Assembly (NCBI GenBank): GCA_002946415.1
Contig: NJPS01000062.1
Coordinates: 682,001-746,000, forward strand
Reading direction: 5' to 3'
Length of the DNA: 64,000 nucleotides
From: Rutstroemia sp. NJR-2017a BVV2
Lineage: Eukaryota > Ascomycota > Leotiomycetes > Helotiales > Rutstroemiaceae
A program made the translations under genes and the position numbers. The notes beneath the pieces were generated by a model. That model did not search any database. It was not told where the DNA came from and saw only the letters and a program-made list of their open reading frames with translations. Below are positions 1 through 13,784 of this stretch, piece by piece. Positions within the stretch are counted from its first letter, which is position 1, and every line of letters begins with the position of its first letter.

Positions 1-1837
1 AACTCCGCTCATCTAACCCCACACAGGAACGCATCGTATATACCATGCCGCCCACCTTCCAATCCTCCACCCCGCAGGAAAGCAAGCGGGATTGGACTAG
101 ACTAGACCGTCTATGAGCACCTTTCTCGGTATCTTATAATCTCTTGCCCATCATGCATTCAGTCCAGACCCAAATTGCTCACGAGTACTGGAATAGTGCC
201 TGGCTGAGGCGACTCTTCTGCCTCATAGCATCCCCGTGACACTTTCATTTCGGTGATTGAGGACCGATCGCCTTCACGAGATAGGACTGCAATATAGTTG
301 GCTTTTCTCGCTTCATATTCCAGATGACTGCACTAACCATCAAACACTACCGTCCTAAATCTACACTGGCCAACTGTTTGGATTGATATATACAGCTAGA
401 AGAAAAAACGAAACTACCAATCCAGAAATCGCGGAGCTAGAATCCTCCTCCCATAACTGCAACGGAGATCTGCCGGTTTACTTCAACCGGGCTAGCAGTG
501 CGGTATGAAGGCACACACAGAGACATGTTAGTAAATGATTAGGAGAAGCCGAGAGAGAGGAATGCTGGTGGATACTGGACAAGTGTAACTTCCTAGCCAT
601 CCAGAAATCGTCGGTGCAGAGAGATTCATAGGGATATAGTGGAGAAGGAGCAGGGAAAAGATGACGAGATGGAACTCAGGAGAGTGTGGTTGTGGGCACA
701 AAGTGAGCGGAGGATATAAGAATTTGTTAGCCGAGTTGTACACAAATGTAGATGAATGCTGAGTTTGAAGTCCAAGAATGCGGATTGGGGACCCGTGCGT
801 GTGATGAAAGCAAGCAAGTACTAAGTTCATCGGTGTGGGAATCCACGCAACGAGTGGATTTTAGAGATCCAGTCTCTAGGCCACACTCAATGTACGAGAG
901 AAAGTGAAGATATAAGGAGAGAAGAGCCAGACCAAGTCCTAGTGGACCCCAACACTTCTGCAGCCCTGTCTGAACATCCAACGACCACTGCAATCATGGA
1001 AACTATGTTAGAATCGCTTCCGCTGACATCGCACCATCCCTTTACCTTTCCAATATGCTTCGCAGACATACAAAATCTTGCTCTCCTCAAGAGAACCGTC
1101 CAACCCACGTGTGAGACAATGAGAATAGCATGTATTGAAAGTGTTCATTGAGGAATCGTTAAGAATTGTTAACTTCTACCAACAAGCATAATAGCTCTCA
1201 TTTGACTTAGCACTCACCTCTTCTCCGTTCAGTCTGATTACTTGTGTGCTTCTAATTAATGTTGCCCTCTAGATTGTCTCAATGACCCCTTCTACCTCCT
1301 CAAGTTTCACCCAACACAGCCTTCAGCACTTCCCCCTAGAGGGCAGCCTAATCGAGGTAGAGGCTCATCACTCCAACGATCAGCTTCGTGAAAAGGACAA
1401 GCTGGAAAAAAGCACTCATATCCCTCTCCAGTGTACCCTTCCATTTTCCCTCCCAGACCTCACCCCTCCATTTGCCAAAGCTTGCTATCTATCCAACCAC
1501 GTCCTACACAGCAACAAGCGCACTGCGCCGCATGTTTAACCTCGAAGAACATGACCTAAGACGATCTGATGACTGGTGCTGATATTCATTTGTAAATGTA
1601 TGTATATATATGCATTTTTAACTTCTCTTACATTGCATCTACCCACCCACAGTCCGCCAACGTCGTCTTTCAACGCTCCGCTCCGCTATGCTTAGCTATT
1701 CGACCAAAGTACTATCTCATACTTTACTACACGCTATGCATGACATCAAAATTCTCACTCTCCCCACCTCTTCTCATATACATACTGTCTCAACCTCTCC
1801 AGACTCCACCCAGATTCACATTTTCAACAGAAACTCT
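1..1837. other. Intergenic, no gene seen
   Basis: No reading frame here looks like a protein and I see no tRNA-like or other RNA gene. The right end is the 3' flank of the fumarase gene. Short open frames overlap on both strands without domain-like sequence or consistent splice signals. Confidence 0.6.
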
Positions 1838-3622
1838 CTATTTCTTGTACTCCTCCGGGCCAATCATCAGCTCCGGTCTAACCAACTTGTCAAAGTCCTC
1901 TTCACTCAACGCCTTCAACTCCATCGCCGACTCCTTCAACGTCAGTCCTTTCTTGTGCGCATTCTTGGCCACCTTACTAGCCATATCGTAACCGATCTTT
2001 GGGTTCAGGCAAGTTACTAGCATGAGACTTTTGGGCAGGTTAGTTTCCAGTCCAGACAAACATCAGCAGAAGAGATATGATGGGAAAACTCACGATTCCT
2101 TCAAGATACTTGAAATCTTCTCCTCGTTGGCCTTTAATCCAACCACCAAGTTCTTCTCGAAGCTTCTCATTCCATCACTCAAGATTCTGATGCTGTGCAA
2201 CAAATTCCTAATAACCAATGGCTTGAAAACATTCAGCTCGAACTGACCGTTCATACCACCAACCGTTGTTGCAGTTCCATTGCCAATAACTTGTGCGCAA
2301 ACCATAGTCAAAGCTTCAGCTTGTGTGGGGTTGACTTTTCCAGGCATAATGGAGCTACCGGGTTCGTTTTCAGGTAAAGCGAGTTCGCCAAGACCGCAAC
2401 GAGGTCCGGATCCAAGATATCGGATGTCTTGAGCGATTTTGAATAGGGAGGAGGCGAGGGTTGTGAGGGAACCAGAGGCTTGAATGATGGCATCGTGAGC
2501 GGCAAGGGCTTCGAATTTGTTGGGAGCGGTCTTGAATTCTGTACCAGTCATCTTGGTCACTTCCTCTGCGATAGCCTCGGCGAATCCTTTGTAGGTATTG
2601 ATTCCGGTACCAACTGCAGTTCCACCTTGTGCAAGAAGTCGAAGGTGGGGTAGCGAGCTCTCAACACGCTCCATGCCGTAGTCGAGCTGTGCGACATAGC
2701 CGGAGAACTCTTGGCCGAGAGTGAGGGGTGTTGCGTCCTGGAGATGCGTTCGTCCGATCTTGATGATGTTCTTGGCTTCAAATTCGTCGACCTTGGCTTG
2801 GAGAGCATCGCGGAGGGATTTGATGGCTGGGAGGAGCTGTTGTTCAATCTCGAGGACTGCTGCAATGTGCATAACGGTAGGGAAAGTATCGTTGGAGGAA
2901 GCACTCATGTTGACATGGTCGTTGGGGTGAACTGGCTTCTTGCTGCCCATCTTTCCGCCCAGGATTTCGATTGCGCGGTTTGAGATGACCTCATTGGCAT
3001 TCATGTTTGACTGGGTACCAGAGCCAGTTTGCCAGACAACCAAAGGGAAATGATCGATGAGCTTCAAGTCTGCAACTTCAGCTGCAGCTTGCTGAATAGC
3101 TTCTCCGATTTTCGGGTCTGTCGAAATGGTGAGCCCCCATCGTTCCAAAAATGTATCAAAGTGATTGTGGTGTTTCCTTCAAGAGGACGTACCAAGTCCA
3201 AATTTCATGTTCACAGTAGCAGCAGCCCCCTTCAAGATACCAAAGGCCTTGATAATTGGAGGAGGCATGCGATCTTGTGGTTGATTGATTCTGAAATTTT
3301 CCAATGAACGCTCCGTCTGAGCTCCCCAGTATTTGTCTGCGGGGACTTGCACCTCCCCAAATGCATCGGTCTCTGCTCTTGTTTCTGCCATTTTGTATGC
3401 TGTTGAGTGGAAATGTCTTTGCGGACGAAGGATAGAATATTCAGATTTGCTCTGTATAGAAGGAATGCTTTGTCGGAAGGCTCGGGTTGAGGAAGTCGCA
3501 GATCTGCTTGTGATATTCGCAGATGTGGTGAATGTTCGTGCGACTGCCCGAGGTAACGGAGCTCTAAATGTGCAGGTCCGGAGCATCTTGAATAGGGAAG
3601 GTCTTGTCAGGTAGCTGCACAA
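1838..3622 (-). CDS. FUM1: Fumarate hydratase, class II (mitochondrial/cytosolic)
   Basis: Catalyses reversible hydration of fumarate to malate in the TCA cycle; the cytosolic form also clears fumarate. Exons read 3622-3193, 3117-2094 and 2027-1838, with introns of 75 and 66 nt (GTACGT and GTGAGT donors), giving about 535-547 residues. Class II hallmarks are present: [28 protein letters not shown] and the lyase signature [15 protein letters not shown]. The first exon has Met codons at 3622 and 3586, followed by an Arg/Ser/Thr-rich stretch typical of a mitochondrial presequence. A third in-frame Met at 3391 starts exactly at the mature enzyme ([14 protein letters not shown], about 470 residues). 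Dual targeting from one gene is known for fungal fumarases; here it is inferred from this start arrangement. I favour 3586 for the mitochondrial form because the sequence that follows looks most like a presequence. Confidence 0.96.
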
Positions 3623-4547
3623 CCCGTAAAAATATATCCAATTGAATCAAAATGAAGAATTGAAGGGATGAAGATAATTGTAACTCTGTCGTCAATTTCA
3701 AGCAGACGGGAATAAATGGTCTTTGGTCCTAGACGTCTGAACTTGAAAAAAAATATGGATCTCCAAAGGTTTCATCCGCACAGGCGGAAGAAGTCGGCCC
3801 CGGCATCGGGATAACCCGCATGGATATATTAACGAGCCGTGCCTTGCACCATGACGACGTCGCATTGAACGAACGGGGCACGTACCAAAGTGAGGGGCAT
3901 TTGAAGGTCCAGGCGAAGACTATCAGAATCCGACGCATAGCATCAACCTTTGACATACGCGATTTTGGTGGAGGTAGTGGGGAAAAGTAACTCAAGAAAG
4001 TCATTACACGGCTTCACCAGTGAGCTTTGTACTTGTTCGACTATCAGTAGTTGACTGCTGGTACTAGCGGATGAATCTATGCACATTTTCACCTAGGCAC
4101 GATGACTTACTCCCTAGAATGAATTGTTAGGTACATTGGCGAAAAGGACCCCTTTTCCCTTCTAAGGTGCTTTTGTTTCAATTTGTCAAGGATTACAACA
4201 AGTCTCTCTAATTGACCCTGAACTGCTATCATACTGTCCCCGGACCCTTCCCCTCCCTCAAGCCCCCTCCGAAGAAATATTAGCTAATTCACAACTTTCT
4301 TCAATCGTTACCGCTACCGACCAAGCTTCTCTGATACAAAACAGACTATGCAGAACAAGTATATCTACAAAAGAAAGCAAGCGAAATCCAATACTGCTGC
4401 AATAGACCTGGATTTCAGGATTTCCAATCCCCAACAAAGTAAAGCAAAAGAAACGTCTTTTAGTGCCCACATCTACTCCACGGGGAAACCCAATCGGTCA
4501 TTCGAAACGGGTGAGCTTAACCACGAACCAAAGAGCAAAGGAGGACG
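3623..4547. other. Intergenic between fumarase promoter and kinase 3' end
   Basis: Holds the 5' flank of the fumarase gene and the 3' flank of the kinase gene. I see no gene or structured element here. Confidence 0.6.
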
Positions 4548-7500
4548 TTATCGAGGTGCTGAGTTCACCGTCTTTACCATCATTCTTTTCTTGTCCTCAT
4601 CCATTACAAGGACGCCTCGGACTTGCAATACAGAATCTAGAGTCTCCACTACTTTGTGGAAGCTGCTTGCTGCTCCTCTTTCCTGGGTGATTCGTGCTAC
4701 GCTAAGGTGTGCCTTTCTACCGTGTGATAAATGCTCGAAGACCGTCATTATTTCAGCGGCGAAGGCAACCTCTTTTAGATTCAAGTCTAACCCGAGTTAG
4801 TCAGTTGTAGATTACTGTTCGGAGTTACTTACAATTTTCTGCACCCACCCTTCCAAAGACGATATTTCGTTGTTTGTCAACCTGTGCATCACGAATGCCG
4901 TACCGCTTCCAGTCCTTCAAGACTTTAGTAACCTCTTGACGGGCAGATCGCTTCGAGATAGAGAAGCAGATGAACCTCGAAGCGGGTTTCACATGGAACA
5001 GCTTCGCCAACCAGTTTTGCTGGGGTTCGATTTGACGCGCATAAGCTCTTTGTTGCATACGGTTCAGACGATGTTGATGTTGGGCCGCCTCTGCAATAGA
5101 ATCTTGAATGCTCATTTCTTCTTCGAACATATCGTTTCCTAAATATCAGTTAGTACACATCTGAAAGGGACCGATTTCAAATAGAGTGTTTACCTCCGAT
5201 GGTCATGCCAGTGTCCAAATGCTTCCTTTTGAAAAGTCTTCCGATACTGAACCCCTTTTTCTTTGCTGGCACTGATAGTCCATCTATATCTGGCTTTAGG
5301 TTATCATTGTTTGGAATTTGCGATGTCAAACCATCAATACCCGCGATTGAGGATCCTCTTGATTCGTCAGAGTCACTAAGCTTAGAATTACGCCTGAACC
5401 AATTTGTCCGCTTCTTTACTATGGTTCCGGAACCGCTATCCTGACCGAAGGGATCATCCGCATTAGTGTCTTCGTCAATTCGGAATAGCTCAGGTGCAAT
5501 ATCTACTTTCGAGCCGCCATGATATTGTTGTCCGAGTCTTAGGCCCGATGACGGCGCTCTCAGGGATTGATCGACATCCTCAGATCCAATCATCGGTACT
5601 CTATTCGAAGTCTGGCCACTCTGTGAGCTTTTCTTTCGTATTGTCAAAGGCGCTGGAGCTCTGACAGGACTGATAGATGTCGTGGAGGCATTGACTATAC
5701 GAATTGTCTCTCTTTCACTGCCCTCCATTCTTGAGTATCTGTCGCCAACGTGGGTGCTTTTCTTCTTTAATGTGCGAGGCTCTGGCGCTGACGCAATACG
5801 ACTGTTCTTTCCGTCACCGAACTGCTGAAATGCTGCTTTCTTTTGTTTTCTTGGAGATAAATCCTCGCCATATGCTTCGTGGATTGATGGTAGTGGTCGT
5901 GGTACAGTCCTTGCCTTGTTGTCCACAGGCGCAGATGCCGTCCGGCGATCGGGCTGTGCTTGAAGAGGGGAAGTAGGTTGTATGAGGCGATCAATATGTG
6001 ATACCATACGATCTAGATAGCCAGGTGAATCTTCACCTGAGATTTTTCGTAATTCGGCCTGCTTTCGCGCTTCCAGAAGTTCCTTCTTGACAGATTCAGA
6101 ACGAGCAGGAGGTGGTGGCAAAGTTCGTGTCTCCAGCGACTCTCGCTTCAGCTTTTGACTCAGTACAGATACCCTAAGCAATGGTGATGGTTCTCGCGAG
6201 GCAATGCCTGAACTCGCAGAGAGTTGGGACTTATTATGAGAGGCAGTGGACGAAACAACAGACGATCTGTTAAATGCCTCGTCACAATCTTTAGCCAGAC
6301 TGCTACTCAACTGACGCACGTCTTCATTCCAGATTAGACTGCTCCTGCTGGACTTCTTGGTTCCACTGGCAACTTTTGAGGTGGTCGCTTGCGGTTTTCT
6401 CGATCGAATATAACGCGTTGAGGTGGAAGGTTCAAGCACTGGCCGTAAGGTGTCTCCTCCATCGTCAGTAACTTCAGTGTTGTTACTGTGACGCCTCGAT
6501 GGCGGAGCCAAGCAAGATCCCGCGGAAACATTTTTTTGGCTGCCCAGCGATCTTTTTCGTATGTGGGAAAAGTCAATGCCGCGCTTGTGTCCTACCGTCG
6601 CACGGTAAGGTGCACTCCCCCGACTCCTTGTAGAACTTGCAAGTGAACTACGCGACGCGTAAACTCTTAATGATGGCTTCTGGAGTCTGCCACGACCGTC
6701 CATAGATCTGGTTGAAGAAATACATGACGATTGGCGAAGCTTATCAAAAGAGTTGCTCTTAATAACCTGGACGTCGTTCTGCGGGGCGTGAATGGTTACT
6801 TTGACTTGATCGTCAGACCTTAACGAGTCGAGATGCTGCGGCCGAGATGCATTAAATGGATCGTAGGTCTGCTCGGTTCGGTTACTGACTACAGTAAATC
6901 TGGACCCTTGCTGTCGCCGATGGCCTTTCGATTTTGGCTGCGGAAAGTGACACGTGGAATAGGTCTTGGTCAATGCCGGGGGTCTAATGTGATGATAGTC
7001 GCTTGTAGAGTATGAGATCTGAGGAATGTAGTTTTCGAGCTGGATATCCCGATATTTTAGAAGCAAGCCATAAAAAAGCTTCTGATCATTTGGTCTGTAG
7101 CCAGTGTCAGCAGAACATGAGATCCAAGGATAGAGAGGCACCTACGTGTCACTCAAAAGGGCCTCGATGAGTTCTTCTTCAGAAAATTGATGCCACATGG
7201 ACCAAAGCTGCCTGAAGAGGTCTTTGTTGATGTCGCTTCGGCGAAGAACAGGACGCCCGCAATCCTGCAAGCTCAATGCTTGCAGACTTTGGGTACCACT
7301 GAGATTGTCGAGGTAATCATACTTTCTGACTAGAGGATGCCTCCAGATATGATTCATATCGATCCTATCTCTGGGGTTAACTTGCAATATCCTCCATATA
7401 AGATCTACCGCATCTTTGCTAAACTCTGGAGCCATTTCATACTCTCCCTTCCGGATCTTGTGAAGCAGTGGATTGAGGTCTTTATCGTTACCAAAGCCTT

Positions 7501-8600
7501 CGACATCGAATGGCAGTCGTCCACAAAGGCTGGCATAGAGAATTACACCAAGACTCCAGATATCAACTTTATCTCCGCGGTATCTGTGTCCACCAATTAA
7601 TTCTGGAGCAGCATAGTGCGGGCTCCCACAAGATGTCTCAAGTTTGTGGTCGGGTCTTTGATGCAGCGCAGCCATGCCAAAATCTGCAATCTTAACATCC
7701 CCGCTGGATGTGATCAAGATATTCTCCGGTTTCAGGTCCCGGTGACAGATGTTGAACAAATGACAATAGCCCACCGCGCTTAAGAGTTGTCTAAAATATT
7801 TCATTGCGACCTCTTCTGACAGCCTTCCATTGTTCGCGATTTTAGCGAAGAGCTCCCCATCGTCGACGTATTCAAGGACCAGGTATCTGATGTCCGATTA
7901 GCTGATAGTTCACTTCAATATGGTAAATATCCACTTGCATTTCAGTACGATTCTCCCAAATATCATAGATTTTCATGATGTTCGGATGCTGAATCAGTTT
8001 CATAATTGCAACTTCTCTCTCTATACCCACAGGCATCTTCCGTAGTCCATCTCCTGTATCTACCCCCATGGCATCTAGCTTCCCGAGGTCTTTGAGACTT
8101 CCTGCCTGCGACAATTGAGCATGTTTCTTTTGGACAATCTTGATAGCGGCCATTTGATGAGTGTCAACATGCTTGGCAAGACGCACTCGAGCAGTTGCGC
8201 CCTCGCCTAGGGTTCTACCCAACTTCCAAGGACCTATGAACTTTTTGATGTTTTTGCCATCCGAAGCAGCGGAAGAAGCGGTGGAAATCTGAGAGCTGCG
8301 CTTAGAATATGTCGCAGCGGTTTTCGATATAGCTGAGAGCCTCGGGTTGACGGCAGATACAGGAGAGCTTGTGGGTCGGTCATCTCGTAGCGGATAGTAA
8401 CCGCCAGGTGAGATGGGAGAGCCTGGCGCAGGACTGAAGGCATGTAGCAAGCCATCTCGTCTCAGGCTATCACGATTGACAGACGGAACTTGTTTTGATT
8501 CCAGCCCTGCGCCATGGGCTTGGGTATTGTTGACACGCCGCGTTGCTTCACCGAGAGGAGGCCGGCGCGTTGGCGGGCGCGACGTGGGTTGACTACTCAT
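4548..8600 (-). CDS. Nim1/Gin4/Hsl1-family serine/threonine kinase
   Basis: A morphogenesis-checkpoint kinase; fungal relatives act at septin rings and oppose Wee1. Exons read 8600-7939, 7886-7146, 7094-5194, 5138-4833 and 4786-4548, giving 1282 residues, normal for the family. The kinase domain starts near residue 75: glycine loop GEGATARVRLA, AAIKIVQK lysine, HRDLKPEN catalytic loop, ADFGMAAL, and activation segment TSCGSPHYAAPE typical of AMPK-related kinases. About 630 mostly disordered, Ser/Arg/Pro-rich residues follow. The last two exons encode a conserved C-terminal KA1-like membrane-binding module (from LFHVKPASRFICFSI). The first intron (7887-7938) only works with a GC donor, AT/GCAAGT, joining ...ENRTE-IYLVLEYV; the nearby GT does not keep frame. 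The start is the Met followed by SSQPTSRPPTRRPP. Whether it is the Gin4 or Hsl1 orthologue cannot be settled by eye. Confidence 0.92.
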
Positions 8601-10136
8601 TGTTTTGATACAGTGATGCCGATTTCCAACTACTAACACGACATGGTCTGCTCCAGGACTTTAGAGTCTTCTTCGTATGCAATCGGTTCGATGTAATATT
8701 TCCTGTGCCGGTAACGCGAAGATGTTGATATATAGTTAATGCAAGCCGGATTTTCGAGGAGAGCTAATATGATTCGGATATGCAACTCAGTAGAGCATAG
8801 TAATGCAAGGTGAAGCTACCCTTTCGCTCTATGTCCAAAATGGAGGAGAAAGAAGCACTTGAGGTCAACAATTAGTCTTTTTTTGTGCTGCCGCCGACGG
8901 ATGCCATTGTAGCCATGGTGTGAGATAGTAAGGAATAACTCACCAGATTATGAGCTGGTCCCGAGATCAAGAACTCAGCTAAGATTGTGAGAACTATTAG
9001 GTAGGAAGGTTGTGTTTGAAAATGCAAAACTGTGCTGGATTGACGTGAAGAGAAAGAGCGAGGGGAAGTGTAAAAGAGAATTAAGTAAGTAGGAGGATTT
9101 TAATACAGGAGATCAGAGTGATGAAGAGGAAGAGTAGTGGAAGGAAAGAAAGTGCTATTTTTCAAATCAAGCTGTGAGGTTGCGAAGATGCAAAGATTTC
9201 AATGTCCTCGATCAATTGATAGTAAACAGGAAGTAGAATTGTGATGACTGTACTGGTATTGGAGGTTTTGATTTCTGTTGATGTTTGTTGACATGGAGAA
9301 TTCCCGATCCCCCGCAAATTAGGGACATGCCGCAACAAGAGGACAGGAATGTGCGAATTTACTTATTCACTTCCATGAAAACTTCCAGACTTCCTAGAAT
9401 CGCTCCGTCTAGATGATTACGAAGTGTCATTGGCTCGATCATGCAACAATCTCCCGGGAATTCCTCATGAAGAACTACTTAAGATCTGGACCAACCCATC
9501 GGATACAGTGTTTCTACCTACCCATTGCTATGGGGCGTTCCTACTCTCCTCCTCCCCTACTCTGCTATTTCCCCACTCCCCTACTCCCCTACTCCCATAC
9601 CTTACCGAGTCCCTCCTTTCATGGATGGTAAAGTAAGTATGGAAATACCTTACATATTCTTCCTGAATCGGGCACTGTGCGCGTCTCAGTATGTAAGCAT
9701 AACTGTGCTTGGTGGTCGATGAAAGCATCGAGCAATTAACCAAACCCTTATTTGAGATATACCTCCCGGACTCAACCCATTCTCCAACCAGTATGTGAGT
9801 GACAGAGATCAGCTTAAGTGGTCGAAGTAAAAGTTAAGTGATGAGCGAAGTGACATGAAGTGATATGAACAGACGAACGACGTTCAAATGGTGGGGTAGT
9901 TAACACGATAAGACACTAGCGACTAGATTGTCCTAGCGTGTTCTTGCTTGCTAGCAAATCGCGGGTTCCCTGTAATGCGACGCGTCCCGCACGATTTTCC
10001 AAAAATAAGAACAGTGCCTATAATTGTGTGAAATTGTTAAGTCGCAACAGAAAGGGAAATTCAGATACCGCCCTATCCCTATGCACTATCAATAGCCCTG
10101 ATTAAGACTGGTCACATTCATCCACCTCGACCAGAA
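8601..10136. promoter_or_regulatory. Shared divergent promoter region, kinase and SMC5
   Basis: 1.5 kb separates the divergent starts of the kinase (-) and SMC5 (+), so it must hold both promoters and 5' leaders. A pyrimidine stretch at about 9541-9600 repeats CTACTCCC-type units. I see no further gene. Confidence 0.5.
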
Positions 10137-13100
10137 ATGGCCCCCCAAATGCCTTACCGCAGGCGTCGTTCGAGATCGCAGATGGAAGAAGATGGTGAAG
10201 AGGATGCTGTTCGAAGCTCAGCTAGGTCGACCCCTTCGGAGCCTGCCAAGCGACCACGAACGAATGGTTACAATCCTGAATCCGAATCCGAAGCAGAATC
10301 TCCAAATCTCGAGAACTCAGAAATCATAGACGATCATCATTCAAGGAGAAAGACCCGTGGTCCCCATCATAGCATACCCAACGGCGGAAGTACTGGATTC
10401 GCACCTGGTGCCATCCTTCGAGTAAAGCTTACCAATTTCATCACCTACGATGACGCCGAGTTCTTCCCTGGTCCCAATCTTAATATGGTCATTGGACCGA
10501 ACGGCACTGGCAAAAGCTCGTTGGTTTGTGCTTTCTGCTTAGGATTGGGCGCCGATCCAAAGCTTCTGGGACGAGCGACAAAATTTGGAGAATTCGTAAA
10601 GCACGGTACGAGTGACGCTTTTATTGAGATCGAATTACAGCGACGGCCCAATGAGCGTGAGAACCACATCATCAAACTAAGAATCATAAAAGATGGAGAC
10701 AATCGTGAATGGTGGTTGAATGGAAGGAGGTCAAATCATAAAAATGTTACAACCTTGACTAAGTCTTTAAACATCCAGATCGACAACCTTTGTCAGTTTC
10801 TTCCACAGGATAGGGTTTCAGAATTCTCGGGCTTGACTCCGGTGGATTTATTGCACCAAACGTTGAGAGCTGTCGCGCCACAGGAAATGCTAGACTGGCA
10901 TGAGGAGCTTAAGACGCTCAGGAAGGCACAGAAGACGAAACGAGGGCAATTCGAAACAGACAAAGAGCAGCTTGCCAATCTGCAGCAACGACAAAACAAT
11001 CTCCGCCCTGAGGTTGAACGACTCGAGGAGCGAGCCGAGGCTGAGAAGAAGTTAGTGTTGCTGACGAATACCATTCCATTCGTTGAATACAGGACAGCAC
11101 GGAATCGTCATATACAATGCAAGAGTGAACTGAAGGAGGCTGACAAACGACTGAAACGTCTCGAAAGTCGAGTCGAACCTACCTTACGATTAGTCAATGA
11201 AAAAGAGGAGCTTGAGCGAGAACTCGCCGAGATTGTCAAGGATCGCAAGAAGGGTATTGACATTGCAGAGAAGGGTGCTGATGATATTCTGCGTGAAATC
11301 GAATTATGGTCCGAGAAAATCCAAGAGTGTGAACGGAGAATAATAGCTGAGCGTGAAGGTGAAGAGAAACGGAAGAAAGATTTGGCAAAAATTCGCAGAC
11401 ATATGCTGGATCTGGAGGCTCGCCTTCGAGAGCCTGCAATCGAGTTTGACGCGAAAGAATATAATGATCGTATTGTAAGCATTTCATTGGATGGTGACTG
11501 TTGAGCATGAGAGCTAATAGCGAATTAGACAGCCATTAACCACGAGATCAAAGGCATACAGGAGAGAGTGGATGAGCTCAGCAAGAAAAGTGAAGAGGTC
11601 AAAATTGGGGGAAGGACTATTCGAGCCGAACAAGAGAAGACGAAGCAAGCTCTCGCCGACTTCAACAGCCAAGCAGGAAAGCAGGTGAATAAAATTGCAC
11701 AATACTCTAAAGATACAGCTCGTGCCTGGAAATGGGTCCAAGAAAACAGAGACAAATTTGAGAAAGAAGTTTATGGGCCACCACTGATTACCTGTTCTGT
11801 CAAGGACCCCAGATACACGGACTTGATAGAAGCTCTGTTCCAGCAGAGCAATGTTCTCACTATCACAGCACAGACACAAGCCGACTATAAAACACTAGTC
11901 AACCAATTCCATTCTTCTGAAATGAAATTGGCAGAAGTTAGGATTCAGACCAGTGTGCAGAGCCTGGCCGAGACCATGAACCCCCCACAAGCCTCGGCGG
12001 AACAACTAAGAGAACTAGGCCTTGATGGTTGGGCCATTAACTTTATTGACGGTCCTGAACCTGTCCTTGCCATGTTGTGTAATGATGTTCAAGCTCATAG
12101 GTCGGCCGTTACGCTTCGGGAACTTAAGGACGAGCAACATCAGAGGATCAATAGTAGTGGGATTAGCTCCTTCCTGACCAGGTCAACCATGTTTAAGATC
12201 ACGAGGCGTCGAGAATATGGCCCCAGTGCTACCTCAACTAGGACATCAAGGATCACGCCTGCCAAATTTTTTGTGGATGGTGTGGTGGATACTTCAGGTA
12301 GAAGAGAAATTGAGGAGAAGCTTGAAGCACTAGACAAGGAATTCGAGGAGAAAAAAGGAGAAATCAATGAATTGAGAGCCGAGATGCAAAAACTTGGATC
12401 GACGCGACAGGATAGGGCTAAAGACATGGTAAATCTTCTGACCCCCAAGTTTGCTGCATATACTAACCATGATATGCTAGGATAAAATAAAAGAAGAGAA
12501 AAACATGAAGCAAAAGGCGCTAGGAGAGCAGAAGGCGCTTCCGGGGCAGATCAGTGAGTGACCAAGAGAAACACTCCACTATTCACCTATTGACCTTGAC
12601 GCAGATCGAGAGAAAGAGAACTTGGACAGACTTGAGAATGCAGCCGCTGAATCCCGGAAAGCCATCCAAGAAATAACGAAAGAGCAAGACACAGCATGTC
12701 TCAAGAAGGGCGCGGACGTTTTGAAACACATTGAGAAAATCAAGGAGATAGTCGCTTGTCATGACGAACTCGATGAAGCGGAAGCCAGACGAATCGAAGC
12801 CGAGTCAGATGTCGCTGCTCTCCGCGAACGCAACATTGGAATCGTCCAAAAACTCGAAAACGAACGTGCATTGGTTGCGCGTGTTAAACAAGAATCTCAA
12901 GAAGCGACACAAACAGCCAAGCGGGCTCTTGAGCGCTGCAAACAGATCACCAGTGAGGCCGAAGCAACCAATCAAGAAGATATGGAGTACTTCAGGAATA
13001 TACCAGAAGGAAAAACGGTTGAGGAGTTGGAGAACGAAATTAAGAGCGAGCAAAACAAGTTGGAACTTATCCAAGCTTACAATCCAAACGCAATCCGGGA

Positions 13101-13784
13101 CTTCAAGAAACGCCAGGGTGAGATTGAAAAGCTGGAGAGCAGACTCAGCAGTACAGAAGAAGACCTTACCTCAATTGAGCAACAAACCAATCATATCATG
13201 CAAAAGTGGGAACCGAGGCTTGATGCTCTTGTTGCGGAGATCGGCGAAGCATTTTCGGATAACTTTGAGCAAATTGGATGTGCAGGCGAGGTGGGAGTAT
13301 TTAAGGAAGACGACTTTGAGAATTGGGCGATAGAGATCAAGGTTAAATTCAGGTATGCTTCGATCACGCTCATTTTCCACCCCGCCTAACTAACAGCCTC
13401 TGCAGAGAAAACGAGACTCTTCAACTCCTTGATAAACATCGTCAGTCTGGTGGTGAACGTAGCGTTTCCACAATTTTCTACCTGATGTCTCTCCAATCTC
13501 TCGCTGTGGCACCTTTCCGTGTAGTTGATGAGATTAACCAAGGTATGGATCCCAGAAACGAGAGAATGGTTCATGGGAGAATGGTAGAGATTGCTTGCCA
13601 AGTACATACCAGCCAGTATTTCCTGATCACGCCCAAGCTGCTGCATGATTTGAGGTACGATCGAAGGATGAAGGTGCTTTGTATCGCAAGTGGGGAGTTT
13701 ATGCCTGGAGAGAAAGAGAGGTTCAGCGTGAAGGGAGTTCTTGAGAAGAGGAGACTGATGGGACCTATTGGGGTTGGTGCGTAG
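10137..13784 (+). CDS. SMC5: SMC5, SMC5/6 complex subunit
   Basis: ATPase subunit of the SMC5/6 complex, which handles recombination intermediates and replication stress in the nucleus. Exons read 10137-11474, 11529-12428, 12481-12553, 12605-13352 and 13406-13784 (introns 51-54 nt), giving 1145 residues, the usual SMC5 size. After about 85 disordered, Arg/Glu-rich residues come the SMC head (GAILRVKLTNFITYDDAEF) and Walker A GPNGTGKSS near residue 120. The SMC5-typical CQFLPQDRVSEFSGLTPVDLL follows. Two long Glu/Lys-rich coiled coils flank a hinge near residues 520-650. The C-terminal head carries the ABC signature QSGGERSVSTIFYLMSLQ and Walker B VVDEINQGMD. All junctions keep frame and restore family sequence, including the 73-nt third exon. 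Nothing suggests decay. Confidence 0.95.
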
